Positions 42,415 to 50,218 of a stretch of DNA of 64,000 nt are shown here, one piece after another. Each line of letters starts with the position of its first letter. Position 1 is the stretch's first letter. The DNA comes from Falsochrobactrum shanghaiense. GTDB taxonomy: Bacteria; Pseudomonadota; Alphaproteobacteria; Rhizobiales; Rhizobiaceae. The DNA is taken from assembly GCF_003149535.1 (NCBI RefSeq), contig NZ_QGDB01000001.1:186001-250000 (forward strand). The letters are read 5' to 3'. A program made the translations under genes and the position numbers. Under the pieces are notes generated by a model. That model was not told where the DNA came from. It did not search any database and was given only the letters and a program-made list of their open reading frames with translations.

Positions 42415-43971
42415 TCACTTAGGGAGCTTTTCCTGCACCCAATCGCGGGCGGCGCGCATATCTTCATCGCCGATCAGGTGTCCCGCAGGCAGACGGCGTG
42501 CATCCAGATCGGCCCCGCCCTGCCGAAGAGAGCTTTCCAGCGGCGCCGACAATCCACCAAAAAGATCGTTCGCACCGCTGAGCAGCAGCACCGATGCATC
42601 GGATAAATCGGCCTCGGGCGGATTTTCCAGCACCTCTATGCCGCGCAGCAAAATCGCCTTGCGCACGATATGCGGGTGCAGCCGCAGGAAGGCTGCAAGC
42701 AGGTTCGCCCCGTTGGAATAGCCCAGAAAGACCATGCGTTCAGGATCGAGGCCGTAGGCGACTATTGCGCCTTCGATGAAAGCCTCGAGGGCATCGGCTT
42801 CAAAGGCAATATCCGCCTGATCGAAATCATTCATGGAAAAGCGGCGGAACCAGCGCTGTATGCCCTCTTCGGTGCTGCGGCCACGCAAGCCCAGAAGCGT
42901 TGCGCGCGGCGCAACCATGCCTGCCAAGGGCATAAGATCGCTTTCATTGCCGCCGCTTCCATGCAGCAGCACCAGCGTCGAGCCATCGGGATTTTCAGGC
43001 TGGTACATGCGATGCACGAAAGGCAGATCGCGATAGATCACACGCTCTTCGCCGGGCAGTGCGAATTGCGGCAAGCGGAGGCGAATGGCGGCTTCCTCAT
43101 CTTCATTGCCGGGCGGCACGAAGAGTGTCCGCCCCAGCGCCTCGACCGGTTCGTCAATGGTGAAGCCGGGAGCATCCGTCGCCAGTTCAAACAGGATGCC
43201 GCCCGGTTCGCGAACATAGAGCGATGTGAAATATTTGCGATCATGCAGATTTGTTTCGCTGGAATTGAGCGCGGAAAATGCCTTTTCCGCCGCCATGACC
43301 GCTTCATTGTCGCTGGCGCGAAAGGCGACGTGATCGAATGTGCCCGTGCCGGGTATGCCGGGCCAGAAGCCGGTTGCGTCACGCACGTCGACGGCATCGC
43401 CCGCCTGCGAGAGCAGGCGGTTGATCGCCCCTTCCCGCGCTTTGGGCGTGAAGCCGAAATAGCGCCCGATGAAATCCGCCGTCTGTTCGGGCGTCTCGGA
43501 AAGTAGGGTGGCAGCGCGCAGCCGCCGCACCGCATGTTCGGCTGGAATATCGGCAGGCTGCCAGAGGTCGTTTGCATCAAGATCGCAACCCACCAGCTTG
43601 ACGATCACGCCGTCGGGATCGCGCAGGCGCAGCACCGGCTCGCCAAATTCCTGCACCGGGCCTTCGGAAGCGATCTGGTGGCGCAAGGCGCGCTCCAGCC
43701 AGAAGCCGATGGATGTGCGATCCACGGCAAAGGCAATCTCGCTTACCTGCCCGTGACCGACCCGCCCCTTCGCGCCGTCTTCCCATACCAGAAATGTAAC
43801 CAGCGAACCGGGCGTGCCGGTGCGGTCGCCATAAAAAATGTGAAGCTGCTGCGCATCCTCGAAGCCGCCCGTCTGCTTGACGATGCGCAGACCAAGAAAG
43901 CCCGCGTAGAAATCGACGTTGGCCTGTACCTTATGGGTGATGAGGGTGAGGTGGTGAATCCCGCTGGTCAT
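42415..43971 (-). CDS. Fusion of ring-cleaving-dioxygenase-like VOC protein and alpha/beta hydrolase (MhqO-MhqD type)
   Basis: This is a 518-residue two-part protein. Residues 1 to about 300 hold two VOC (glyoxalase/dioxygenase) modules (MTSGIHHLTLITHKVQANVDF shortened to GIHHLTLITHKVQ; second module GTFDHVAFRASDNEA) with metal-ligand-type His and Glu positions (LFELATDAPGF). Residues about 325-518 are a carboxylesterase-like hydrolase with LLHGSGGNESDLMPLA, nucleophile GYSNGANLLAAF near residue 419 and the histidine loop PAGHLIGDED. In Bacillus, MhqO and MhqD are separate proteins of quinone detoxification; that role here is by analogy. Confidence 0.85.
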   Translation of the reverse strand: MTSGIHHLTLITHKVQANVDFYAGFLGLRIVKQTGGFEDAQQLHIFYGDRTGTPGSLVTFLVWEDGAKGRVGHGQVSEIAFAVDRTSIGFWLERALRHQIASEGPVQEFGEPVLRLRDPDGVIVKLVGCDLDANDLWQPADIPAEHAVRRLRAATLLSETPEQTADFIGRYFGFTPKAREGAINRLLSQAGDAVDVRDATGFWPGIPGTGTFDHVAFRASDNEAVMAAEKAFSALNSSETNLHDRKYFTSLYVREPGGILFELATDAPGFTIDEPVEALGRTLFVPPGNEDEEAAIRLRLPQFALPGEERVIYRDLPFVHRMYQPENPDGSTLVLLHGSGGNESDLMPLAGMVAPRATLLGLRGRSTEEGIQRWFRRFSMNDFDQADIAFEADALEAFIEGAIVAYGLDPERMVFLGYSNGANLLAAFLRLHPHIVRKAILLRGIEVLENPPEADLSDASVLLLSGANDLFGGLSAPLESSLRQGGADLDARRLPAGHLIGDEDMRAARDWVQEKLPK

Positions 43972-44066
43972 GCCGCTCTCCTGCCTGAGAACAAAGACAT
44001 AGCGCAGATGCCGCGATTTGCCTACAGAATCGGCCTATGAAATGGACTTGGGGAAACATGAAGCTG

Positions 44067-44177
44067 AAAAAGAAAAAGGCCGCGCGGGAGGAGGATGCGC
44101 GGCCTGATCTTGAATACGGCTTAGGAGGAGGAGTGCCGTATCCGTATTGAGTTCTGGGAGGAGGAGTGAACTCAATG
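44067..44177 (-). ncRNA. Small RNA with three CCTCCTCC hairpin loops (CuckooRNA/alpha-r14-like)
   Basis: Read on the minus strand, three hairpins follow one another, each showing CCTCCTCC in its loop. They are a 9-bp stem at 44146-44176 (ATTGAGTTC/GAACTCAAT), a 7-bp stem at 44114-44141 (ATACGGC/GCCGTAT), and an 8-bp GC stem at 44078-44104 (GGCCGCGC/GCGCGGCC). TTTTTCTTTTT follows, so the last hairpin is an intrinsic terminator. Size (about 110 nt), three loops and motif fit the alphaproteobacterial anti-Shine-Dalgarno sRNAs known as CuckooRNAs, alpha-r14 or CcsR. It sits between the VOC-hydrolase fusion and a 61-residue gene. The remaining bases from 43972 to 44356 show nothing else. Confidence 0.85.
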
Positions 44178-44183
44178 ACTGCT

Positions 44184-44211
44184 ATGTAGCCACGGCCTGC
44201 CCTGCAAACAA
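44184..44211 (-). promoter_or_regulatory. Possible promoter of the small RNA
   Basis: On the minus strand CTTGTTTG (with TTGTTT at 44206-44211) is separated by 16 bases from CTACAT (44184-44189). This roughly resembles heat-shock-sigma (RpoH-type) promoters that drive related sRNAs in other alphaproteobacteria. It would start the transcript at about 44177, right at the first hairpin. The match is loose. Confidence 0.35.
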
Positions 44212-44356
44212 GGGTCAATAATGCATATCAGTTATGCAAATTAGCCGCCGCTGGGGAAAATGGCGTATATTTGCGCGAGGACGCAAGGTTGAAATCCCCC
44301 GCGCCTCCCTTATCTCCATCCCTATACTGCCTGAAACGCTGTCAGAGGAGGACATC

Positions 44357-44542
44357 ATGGACGGACAGGTCATATTCTACAAAGGCGACCGGATCATCTA
44401 CCGGCATCATATCGATGTGCAGGACGACGATTATTCCAAGGGCGTGAATGATGCGCTCATCGCCTTCCAGCGCAATTATGCCGGTTTCGATCTGGCAGGC
44501 GACGATATTCATATTCGCTTCAAGCATCCGGGCGACATCTGA
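44357..44542 (+). CDS. 61-residue hypothetical protein
   Basis: The short protein MDGQVIFYKGDRIIYRHHID... has a beta-rich N-terminus (VIFYKGDRIIYRHHIDVQDD) followed by a helical part (YSKGVNDALIAFQRNYAGFD) and no signal or membrane segment. I do not recognise a family. It is believable as a gene because AGAGGAGGA (44344-44352) is an excellent ribosome site five bases before the ATG, and a strong terminator follows. That ribosome site is complementary to the loops of the neighbouring small RNA. An upstream in-frame ATG at 44234 lacks a ribosome site. Confidence 0.7.
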   Translation: MDGQVIFYKGDRIIYRHHIDVQDDDYSKGVNDALIAFQRNYAGFDLAGDDIHIRFKHPGDI

Positions 44543-44582
44543 TCCGGCGATTCATCGTTACGTTTCAAAAAAAATCGATTAC

Positions 44583-44617
44583 AAAAAATGCCACCCGTAA
44601 AAGGGGTGGCATTTTTT
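44583..44617. terminator. Strong bidirectional terminator
   Basis: A perfect 14-bp stem (44583-44596 with 44604-44617, arm AAAAAATGCCACCC) has a 7-nt loop with A and T runs at the outer ends. It closes the 61-residue gene 40 bases after its stop. Confidence 0.92.
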
Positions 44618-44680
44618 CTTAGAATGGCCTCGTTTTACGTTTTTCTGATTCGCTAATTTAGAAAAGACAAAACCGGCTAT

Positions 44681-45295
44681 ATGAAAAAGACCTTCATCAT
44701 CGTTGGAAACGGCCCGCTGGAGCGTGATCTTTCCGAAGAAATCGATGCCGCCGATCTCGTGCTGCGCTTCAATGAGCCACGCGTCTCCATCGGCATGAGC
44801 GGCAGCAAGACGGATATGCTCATGCTTGCCACATCCAGCAAGCAGATGCAGCAATGGATCAGCGACCCGGCTTTTGTGAATTCCCGGATCGTGCGCAATA
44901 CGCCGGAAATCCTGTTTGCATTCCATCCCAGCATCATCCGGCGCTTCCATCATCACCCCAATTTGCTCTCACGCCTCAAGGGACGGCGTGCCGACTGGAC
45001 CATGCAGGCCATCGATTATTTCGGGCAGGCGGGCAAGAAAATCCGCATCATGCCCTCACAGTTCTATTTTGACGTCTGCAAGGAACTGGGCATCGAGCGC
45101 GAACGCATGAAGGAGGTCTTTCCCAGCACCGGCTTCTTCGGCATCTGGCTGGTTCTGGGCAAATATTCCCTGCCCGACTGGCAGGTGAAAATATGCGGCT
45201 TCAGTTGGGAAGGCTGGAAGCGCCATGACTGGGCCGCAGAGCGCCAGTGGATCGAAGCGAGGATGGAAGAAGGCAGATTGCAGGTTCTAAAATAA
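44681..45295 (+). CDS. Glycosyltransferase family 29-like (sialyltransferase-fold) protein
   Basis: This is a 204-residue cytoplasmic protein. FIIVGNGPLERDLSEEIDAA with DLVLRFNEP right after it resembles the L-motif of GT29 sialyltransferases (VVGN...IDxxDxVxRFN). MKEVFPSTGFFGIWLVL resembles the S-motif (PSTGxxA). The histidine in WKRHDWAAERQW may be the catalytic base. Proteins like this in Rhizobiales are often labelled urease operon accessory proteins, and I see no urease context here. The two genes downstream (GT25, deacetylase) suggest envelope or LPS sugar modification. Confidence 0.7.
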   Translation: MKKTFIIVGNGPLERDLSEEIDAADLVLRFNEPRVSIGMSGSKTDMLMLATSSKQMQQWISDPAFVNSRIVRNTPEILFAFHPSIIRRFHHHPNLLSRLKGRRADWTMQAIDYFGQAGKKIRIMPSQFYFDVCKELGIERERMKEVFPSTGFFGIWLVLGKYSLPDWQVKICGFSWEGWKRHDWAAERQWIEARMEEGRLQVLK

Positions 45296-45386
45296 CGCCC
45301 AAATAAGTTCGGGTTGCAGAAAGCCGGTACATAGCAGATATAGGGAACCATTACGGCATATCTTCAATCCTTTGCGCCCGGTTCCC

Positions 45387-46115
45387 ATGAACGTCAAAGC
45401 CTTCATCATTCATCTGGCCCGGGCGAGCGAACGCGCGTCGCAGGTGGAAAAGCTCATCCGCAAACTGCCGCTAAAGGCTGAGGTCATCGACGCAGTCGAC
45501 AGCCGCACCCTTTCCGATTCAGCCATCGCACAGGTCTATAAGCGGCACCTGCATGCGCCGCATTATCCGTTCAGGCTCAGCCGCAACGAGATCGCCTGCT
45601 TTTTATCGCATCGCAAGGCATGGCAGGCCATTATCGACCAGAAGCTCGATGCGGGCTTCGTCATCGAAGATGATATTGAGCTGACCGAGGTGTTTGAAAG
45701 CGCCTTGCGGGCCGCGCTCGATCATCTGGAACCCGGCGGCTTCATCCGCTTTGCCTTTCGCGAGGACCGGGAACAGGGTCGCGAAGTCTTTCGCAGCGGC
45801 AAGGTGCGGATCATCATCCCCGATCCGATCGGGCTGGGCATGGTGGCGCAACTTGTCAGCCATGATGCGGCGAAAAAACTTCTGGAGGTCACCCGCCAGT
45901 TCGACCGTCCCGTCGACACCACCATTCAGATGCGCTGGATGACGGGGCTGCAACCGCTCAGCGTGCTGCCGGGCGGCGTGCGCGAAATTTCCGCGCGGCT
46001 GGGCGGCACGACGGTTCAGCTCAGAAAATCTTTCATCGATAAATTACATCGCGAAATCATGCGCCCGATCTATCGCATGCGCATTCGCCGCTTTTCCAGC
46101 AGGACGAAAAGGTGA
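45387..46115 (+). CDS. Glycosyltransferase family 25 (LPS/LOS core type)
   Basis: The 242-residue GT25-type transferase has the start MNVKAFIIHLARASERASQVE, EVIDAVDSRTL, RLSRNEIACFLSHRKAWQAI near residue 65 and FVIEDDIELTEVF near 92, which holds the metal-binding ED. Family members add galactose or other sugars to lipooligosaccharide. The ATG at 45387 is chosen over a TTG at 45372. The next gene starts within or just after its stop codon, so they form an operon. Confidence 0.88.
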   Translation: MNVKAFIIHLARASERASQVEKLIRKLPLKAEVIDAVDSRTLSDSAIAQVYKRHLHAPHYPFRLSRNEIACFLSHRKAWQAIIDQKLDAGFVIEDDIELTEVFESALRAALDHLEPGGFIRFAFREDREQGREVFRSGKVRIIIPDPIGLGMVAQLVSHDAAKKLLEVTRQFDRPVDTTIQMRWMTGLQPLSVLPGGVREISARLGGTTVQLRKSFIDKLHREIMRPIYRMRIRRFSSRTKR

Positions 46116-46120
46116 AGCCC

Positions 46121-46822
46121 ATGGCCGTCCCTGTTCTTTTATACCACCAGATCGCGCCGCTGCCGCACAAGAAGATTCCCTTTCGCGGATTATGGGTGCA
46201 TCCCGACAAGTTCCGCGCCCAGATGAGATGGCTCAAGCGGCTCGGCTATCAGGGCCTCTCGCTGCGCGATGCCATGCCTTATATTCGCGGCGAAAAGAAC
46301 GGCAAGGTGGCCGTCATTACATTCGATGACGGCTTTCTCAATGTTTATGAGAACGCCCTTCCCGTTCTTGCCGATCATGGCTTTACGGCGACCAATTATT
46401 TTGTCGCAAACCAGATTGGCGGCAGCAATATCTGGGACAAGGGCGTGGGCGTACCGGTCTCGCCCTGCATGACGGTGGCGCAAATGCGCGAATGGGCGGC
46501 GCTGGGCCATGAGGTCGGCGCGCATACGCTCGATCACGTCAATCTGGAAAAGACGCCGGACGAAGAAGCACAGCGGCAGATCGCGCTGTCGAAAACCATG
46601 CTGGAAGATATGCTTGGTGCGCCGGTCGATAATTTCGCCTATCCTTATGGCGGCAATCTGGCCGTGCATCGCGCCATGTGCCGCGAGGCCGGTTTTGAAA
46701 CCGCGACGACCACCGTGCGCGCACGGGCGCGGGCCAGCGACGACCCGTTCGGCATGCCGCGCATTTATGTGCGCCGCCGCGATCTCGCACCCAAATTCAT
46801 CCTGCGGCTGATGACGCGCTGA
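46121..46822 (+). CDS. Polysaccharide deacetylase (NodB domain)
   Basis: The 233-residue protein has a full NodB signature: VPVLLYHQIAP at the start, TFDDGFLNVYENALPVL near residue 62 (catalytic and metal Asp), GHEVGAHTLDHVNLEKT near 130 (metal histidines), and FAYPYGGN. It should remove N-acetyl groups from envelope sugars. No signal peptide is seen, so a cytoplasmic or precursor-level role is possible. The ATG at 46121 has AAGGTGA before it. A GTG at 46112 that overlaps the previous stop is an alternative. Confidence 0.85.
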   Translation: MAVPVLLYHQIAPLPHKKIPFRGLWVHPDKFRAQMRWLKRLGYQGLSLRDAMPYIRGEKNGKVAVITFDDGFLNVYENALPVLADHGFTATNYFVANQIGGSNIWDKGVGVPVSPCMTVAQMREWAALGHEVGAHTLDHVNLEKTPDEEAQRQIALSKTMLEDMLGAPVDNFAYPYGGNLAVHRAMCREAGFETATTTVRARARASDDPFGMPRIYVRRRDLAPKFILRLMTR

Positions 46823-46836
46823 AATATGCTACGTCA

Positions 46837-46850
46837 TTGATCTTAAACAA
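46837..46850 (+). promoter_or_regulatory. Degenerate FNR-like box upstream of hemA
   Basis: TTGATCTTAAACAA differs from TTGAT-N4-ATCAA at one position of the second half-site. It lies 93 bases before the hemA start. hemA is an FNR-type target in some alphaproteobacteria (for example FnrL in Rhodobacter), which makes a real site plausible but unproven. Confidence 0.4.
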
Positions 46851-46943
46851 TGCATACCCTTCAAAGCGTGGCAAATTGCCCACAATTGCGCCATGGACGC
46901 ACGAAACCAAAAGCGCTACTAGAACAATGACAAGGAGCGCATA

Positions 46944-48221
46944 ATGGACTATCGCCGTTTTTTCGAAGAAGCGATCGATCAGCTACACGCCGAGAAGCGT
47001 TATCGCGTTTTTGCCAATCTCGAGCGCATCGTCGGGCGTTTTCCCCGCGCGATCTGGCGTGAGAATGGCGCGGCCCGTGAAATCACCGTCTGGTGCTCGA
47101 ACGACTATCTGGGCATGGGACACCATTGCGATGTCATCAATGCCATGTGCGAGACGGCGCAGGCCAATGGTTCGGGCGCTGGCGGCACGCGCAATATTTC
47201 GGGCAACAACCATCCTCTGGTGGAGTTGGAAGCCGAACTGGCCGATCTGCATGGCAAGGAAGCCGGGCTGGTCTTCACATCGGGCTTCGTCTCCAATGAA
47301 GCCTCGATCTCGACCATCGGACGGCTACTGCCCGATTGCCTCATCCTTTCCGACGAACTCAACCATGCCTCGATGATCGAGGGCGTGCGCCGTTCCGGCG
47401 CGGAGAAGAAGATTTTCCGTCACAATGACGTCGAGCATCTGGAGCAATTGCTCAAATCCGCAGACCATTCGCGCGCCAAGCTGATCGTTTTCGAATCCGT
47501 CTATTCGATGGATGGCGACATTGCGCCAATCGAACAGATTGCCGATCTTGCCGAGAAGTACAACGCCATGACCTATATTGACGAGGTCCATGCGGTCGGC
47601 ATGTACGGCCCGCGCGGCGGCGGCATTACCGAACGCGACGGCCTTGCGCATCGCATCGATATTATCGAGGGCACGCTGGCCAAGGCATTCGGTGCGCTGG
47701 GCGGCTATATTACCGGATCGCGCGCCATCATCGATGCCGTGCGTTCCTATGCGCCGGGCTTCATCTTCACGACTTCACTGCCGCCTGCGGTCGCAGCTTC
47801 GGCGACGGCTGCAATCCGTCATCTGAAAGTCTCGCAGGCCGAGCGTGACGGGCAGCAGCGCCAGTCGCAGCGCGCGAAAGATGTGCTTGCGGCAGCCGGT
47901 CTTCCCGTCATGGCGTCGCAAACGCATATCGTGCCTATTCTGGTCGGCGATCCGGAACTGTGCAAGAAGGCCAGCGACCGCCTTTTGAACGTGCATGGGA
48001 TCTATATCCAGCCGATCAACTACCCGACCGTGCCGCGCGGCACCGAGCGCCTGCGCATCACGCCGTCGCCGCTGCATGATGATGCGCTGATCGACGGGCT
48101 GAAGGACGCATTGCTTGAAGTGTGGAACGAGCTGGGCATTCCCTTCGCCGAGCCGGAAGCTCCGAAGGCCGCCAATTCCGACCGCATCATTGCGCTGATG
48201 GTTTCCAAGGCAGGCGGTTAA
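46944..48221 (+). CDS. hemA: 5-aminolevulinate synthase
   Basis: The 425-residue PLP enzyme condenses glycine and succinyl-CoA to 5-aminolevulinate, the alphaproteobacterial (Shemin) entry to heme. Signatures are [53 protein letters not shown] and the PLP lysine in [13 protein letters not shown] (about Lys247). The ribosome site AAGGAG precedes the ATG. Demand for heme in the cbb3 oxidase fits an oxygen-responsive control, hinted at by the FNR-like box. The gene ends at a terminator shared with the convergent aminotransferase. Confidence 0.98.
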   Translation: MDYRRFFEEAIDQLHAEKRYRVFANLERIVGRFPRAIWRENGAAREITVWCSNDYLGMGHHCDVINAMCETAQANGSGAGGTRNISGNNHPLVELEAELADLHGKEAGLVFTSGFVSNEASISTIGRLLPDCLILSDELNHASMIEGVRRSGAEKKIFRHNDVEHLEQLLKSADHSRAKLIVFESVYSMDGDIAPIEQIADLAEKYNAMTYIDEVHAVGMYGPRGGGITERDGLAHRIDIIEGTLAKAFGALGGYITGSRAIIDAVRSYAPGFIFTTSLPPAVAASATAAIRHLKVSQAERDGQQRQSQRAKDVLAAAGLPVMASQTHIVPILVGDPELCKKASDRLLNVHGIYIQPINYPTVPRGTERLRITPSPLHDDALIDGLKDALLEVWNELGIPFAEPEAPKAANSDRIIALMVSKAGG

Positions 48222-48242
48222 AACGCGTAATATAATAAAAAG

Positions 48243-48268
48243 AAAAGGCCGGTTTTCACCGGCCTTTT
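48243..48268. terminator. Bidirectional terminator overlapping the aminotransferase 3' end
   Basis: Stem AAAAGGCCGGT/ACCGGCCTTTT (48243-48253 with 48258-48268), 4-nt loop. It terminates hemA. Its right arm encodes the final codons of the minus-strand aminotransferase, whose stop is at 48256-48258. Confidence 0.85.
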
Positions 48269-49431
48269 CCTTTATCGATCCATGCGACCAGCCTTGCGGC
48301 GGCTTCGTCGATCTGTTGCGGATCACGCCCGAAGCACAGGCGGAAATAGCCCTCGCCCCCTGCCCCGAAGGCGCTGCCGGGCGCAAGACCCACATTGGCA
48401 TTGTCGATCATGTCGATGGCAGCACGGACGGAATTCGTCACGCCTTCGACGCCGAAAAACAGATAGAATGCACCCTGCGGCGGCGTCAGGCGCACTTTTC
48501 CGGTGTCCTGCAAGGTCGCGCATAGCCGGTCGCGCGTGGCATGGGCGCGGGCAACCTGCATGGCGACAAAATCATCGCCCTCATCGAGAGCTGCGACCGC
48601 TCCGCGCTGCATGAATTGCGCCACGCCGGAATTGGAATACTGGATCATGTTTTCGACCACCGGCCCCAGCGACGGATGCACCGTCATCCAGCCGACGCGC
48701 CAGCCGGTCATGGCCCAGTTCTTGGAAAAGGAATTGACGAAGATTACGTGGTCGTCCGGCTCCATGATGTCCATGAAGGAGGGCGCACGACCGCCGCCAT
48801 AGTAAAAATGGGTATAGATCTCGTCGGCGATGATCCAGATGCCCTTTTCCCGCGCCAGATCAAGGATGAAGCGCAATGTCTCGCGGTCCGCGGTCCATCC
48901 GGTCGGGTTGGAAGGCGTATTTATAAACAGCGCGCGGGTGCGCGGCGTGATGGCCGCCACGAGTTTTTCCAGATCGAGCGCCCAGCCATTTGCGCCGAAT
49001 TCAAGGTTCACCGGAACCGGAATGGCCCCTGCAAGACCCGCCGCACCGACGAAATTCGGCCATGCGGGCGAAAGATAGATCGCTTCTTCGCCTGCGCCCG
49101 TCGTCGCCTTCAGCGCCATTTCAATGGCATGCATTCCCGAGCCGGTGACATAGAAATTTTCCGGTCCGAGGGGCAGGGGAAAATGGCGGGCATGATAGCG
49201 GGCGAGCGCTTCGCGCAGCACCGGAATCCCGGCCTGCCATGTATAGAATGTCTCGCCGTCGGAAATGCCCTTCTGGGCTGCGTCGCGGATGAATTGAGGA
49301 GTCGGCAGATCGCCTTCGCCGACCCAGAGGGGAATGAGGCCCTCTTTTCCCCGGCCATGATTGGCGACGGCGACAATGCCGCTTTCGGGTGAATGGGCGG
49401 CTTCATGGCGTAGTCTGGCAATAAGCGTCAT
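48256..49431 (-). CDS. PLP-dependent class I/II aminotransferase
   Basis: This 391-residue aminotransferase of fold type I has PLWVGEGDLPTPQFI near the N-terminus, YVTGSGMHAIEMALKA near residue 98, INTPSNPTGWTADRET, IADEIYTHFYYGG, and the PLP lysine in VNSFSKNWAMTGWRVGWM near 235. Specificity cannot be read with confidence; AspC-like or aromatic/branched-chain activity is possible. The ATG at 49431 gives the conserved start MTLIARLRHEA with GGACAG upstream. An upstream in-frame start at 49473 is less likely. Confidence 0.9.
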   Translation of the reverse strand: MTLIARLRHEAAHSPESGIVAVANHGRGKEGLIPLWVGEGDLPTPQFIRDAAQKGISDGETFYTWQAGIPVLREALARYHARHFPLPLGPENFYVTGSGMHAIEMALKATTGAGEEAIYLSPAWPNFVGAAGLAGAIPVPVNLEFGANGWALDLEKLVAAITPRTRALFINTPSNPTGWTADRETLRFILDLAREKGIWIIADEIYTHFYYGGGRAPSFMDIMEPDDHVIFVNSFSKNWAMTGWRVGWMTVHPSLGPVVENMIQYSNSGVAQFMQRGAVAALDEGDDFVAMQVARAHATRDRLCATLQDTGKVRLTPPQGAFYLFFGVEGVTNSVRAAIDMIDNANVGLAPGSAFGAGGEGYFRLCFGRDPQQIDEAAARLVAWIDKGKGR

Positions 49432-49541
49432 TTTCTGTCCCTGCAAGGTCCGATGATGCAGATTGCTTAGCAAGGCGCTATCGCGAAATCACGCGGCATT
49501 TTGTGATGATCCGATCAGTTCTGGTGATGGATCAGGCAAAA

Positions 49542-49567
49542 CGGGGCCCCGGCGAGACGGGGCCCCG
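49542..49567 (-). terminator. Terminator after mscL
   Basis: Two copies of the 10-base palindrome CGGGGCCCCG (49542-49551, 49558-49567) pair around a 6-nt loop. On the minus strand they are followed by TTTTGCC. The hairpin is 17 bases past the mscL stop. Confidence 0.8.
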
Positions 49568-49583
49568 AATGAGGTCGAGGAAA

Positions 49584-49997
49584 TCAGACTTTCTTCTGTG
49601 CCAGAAGATCGCGGATTTCGGTGAGCAGGACTTCCTCGCGTGGCGCTTCCGGAGCGGGCTTTGCCTCTTCCTTCTTCTTCATCCGGTTCATGGCCTTGAC
49701 CACGAGAAACAGGACCCAGGCGATGATGAGGAAGTTGATGAGAAGGGTGATGAAATTGCCATAGGCAAGCGTCGCACCGGCATCGCGCGCGGCAGCCAGC
49801 GTGGATTGCGGCGCGCCCGCAAGCTGAATGAACATATTGGAGAAATCGATGCCGCCGGTGATCAAGCCGATGATCGGCATGATGATGTCATTGACGATGG
49901 AGTTGACGAGGCCGCCAAAGGCACCGCCAATGATGACACCGATTGCCAGATCGACCATATTGCCCTTCAGGGCGAATTCTCTGAATTCTTTCAACAT
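49584..49997 (-). CDS. mscL: Large-conductance mechanosensitive channel
   Basis: MscL opens under membrane tension to release solutes during osmotic downshock. The 137-residue protein has the conserved N-terminus [20 protein letters not shown], the pore-lining TM1 [19 protein letters not shown], an extracellular loop, TM2 [20 protein letters not shown] and a charged C-terminal helix ([14 protein letters not shown]). Length is normal. It is a single gene with its own terminator. Confidence 0.98.
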   Translation of the reverse strand: MLKEFREFALKGNMVDLAIGVIIGGAFGGLVNSIVNDIIMPIIGLITGGIDFSNMFIQLAGAPQSTLAAARDAGATLAYGNFITLLINFLIIAWVLFLVVKAMNRMKKKEEAKPAPEAPREEVLLTEIRDLLAQKKV

Positions 49998-50162
49998 AAA
50001 CCTGTATCCCTCTCGAACACGAACGCCAAACCGGGCCGTCTCCGCTCTGGTTCAAGGTTCGCCAAATGAAGTTCCAATAATGGACAATCACAATCGGCAT
50101 TGATCGCAACCGGCCACTTACAGTTTGTAGGCGAAAACAATCAAAGAAAAGATGAATGAAGA

Positions 50163-50189
50163 AAAATGCACCATTAATCGGTGCATTTT
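50163..50189 (-). terminator. Terminator after pip
   Basis: Stem AAAATGCACC/GGTGCATTTT (50163-50172 with 50180-50189), 7-nt loop, followed on the minus strand by TTTTTC. It lies 30 bases past the pip stop. Confidence 0.85.
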
Positions 50190-50218
50190 ATCGGTTCGAT
50201 CGGAATAAAGCTGAAAGA

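Noticed and set aside
44041-44200. Purine-rich GGAGGAGG repeats read on the plus strand as ribosome sites of tiny genes
   Set aside because: No start codon with a sustained frame follows them. The paired stems and minus-strand T-run explain the repeats as loops of one small RNA.
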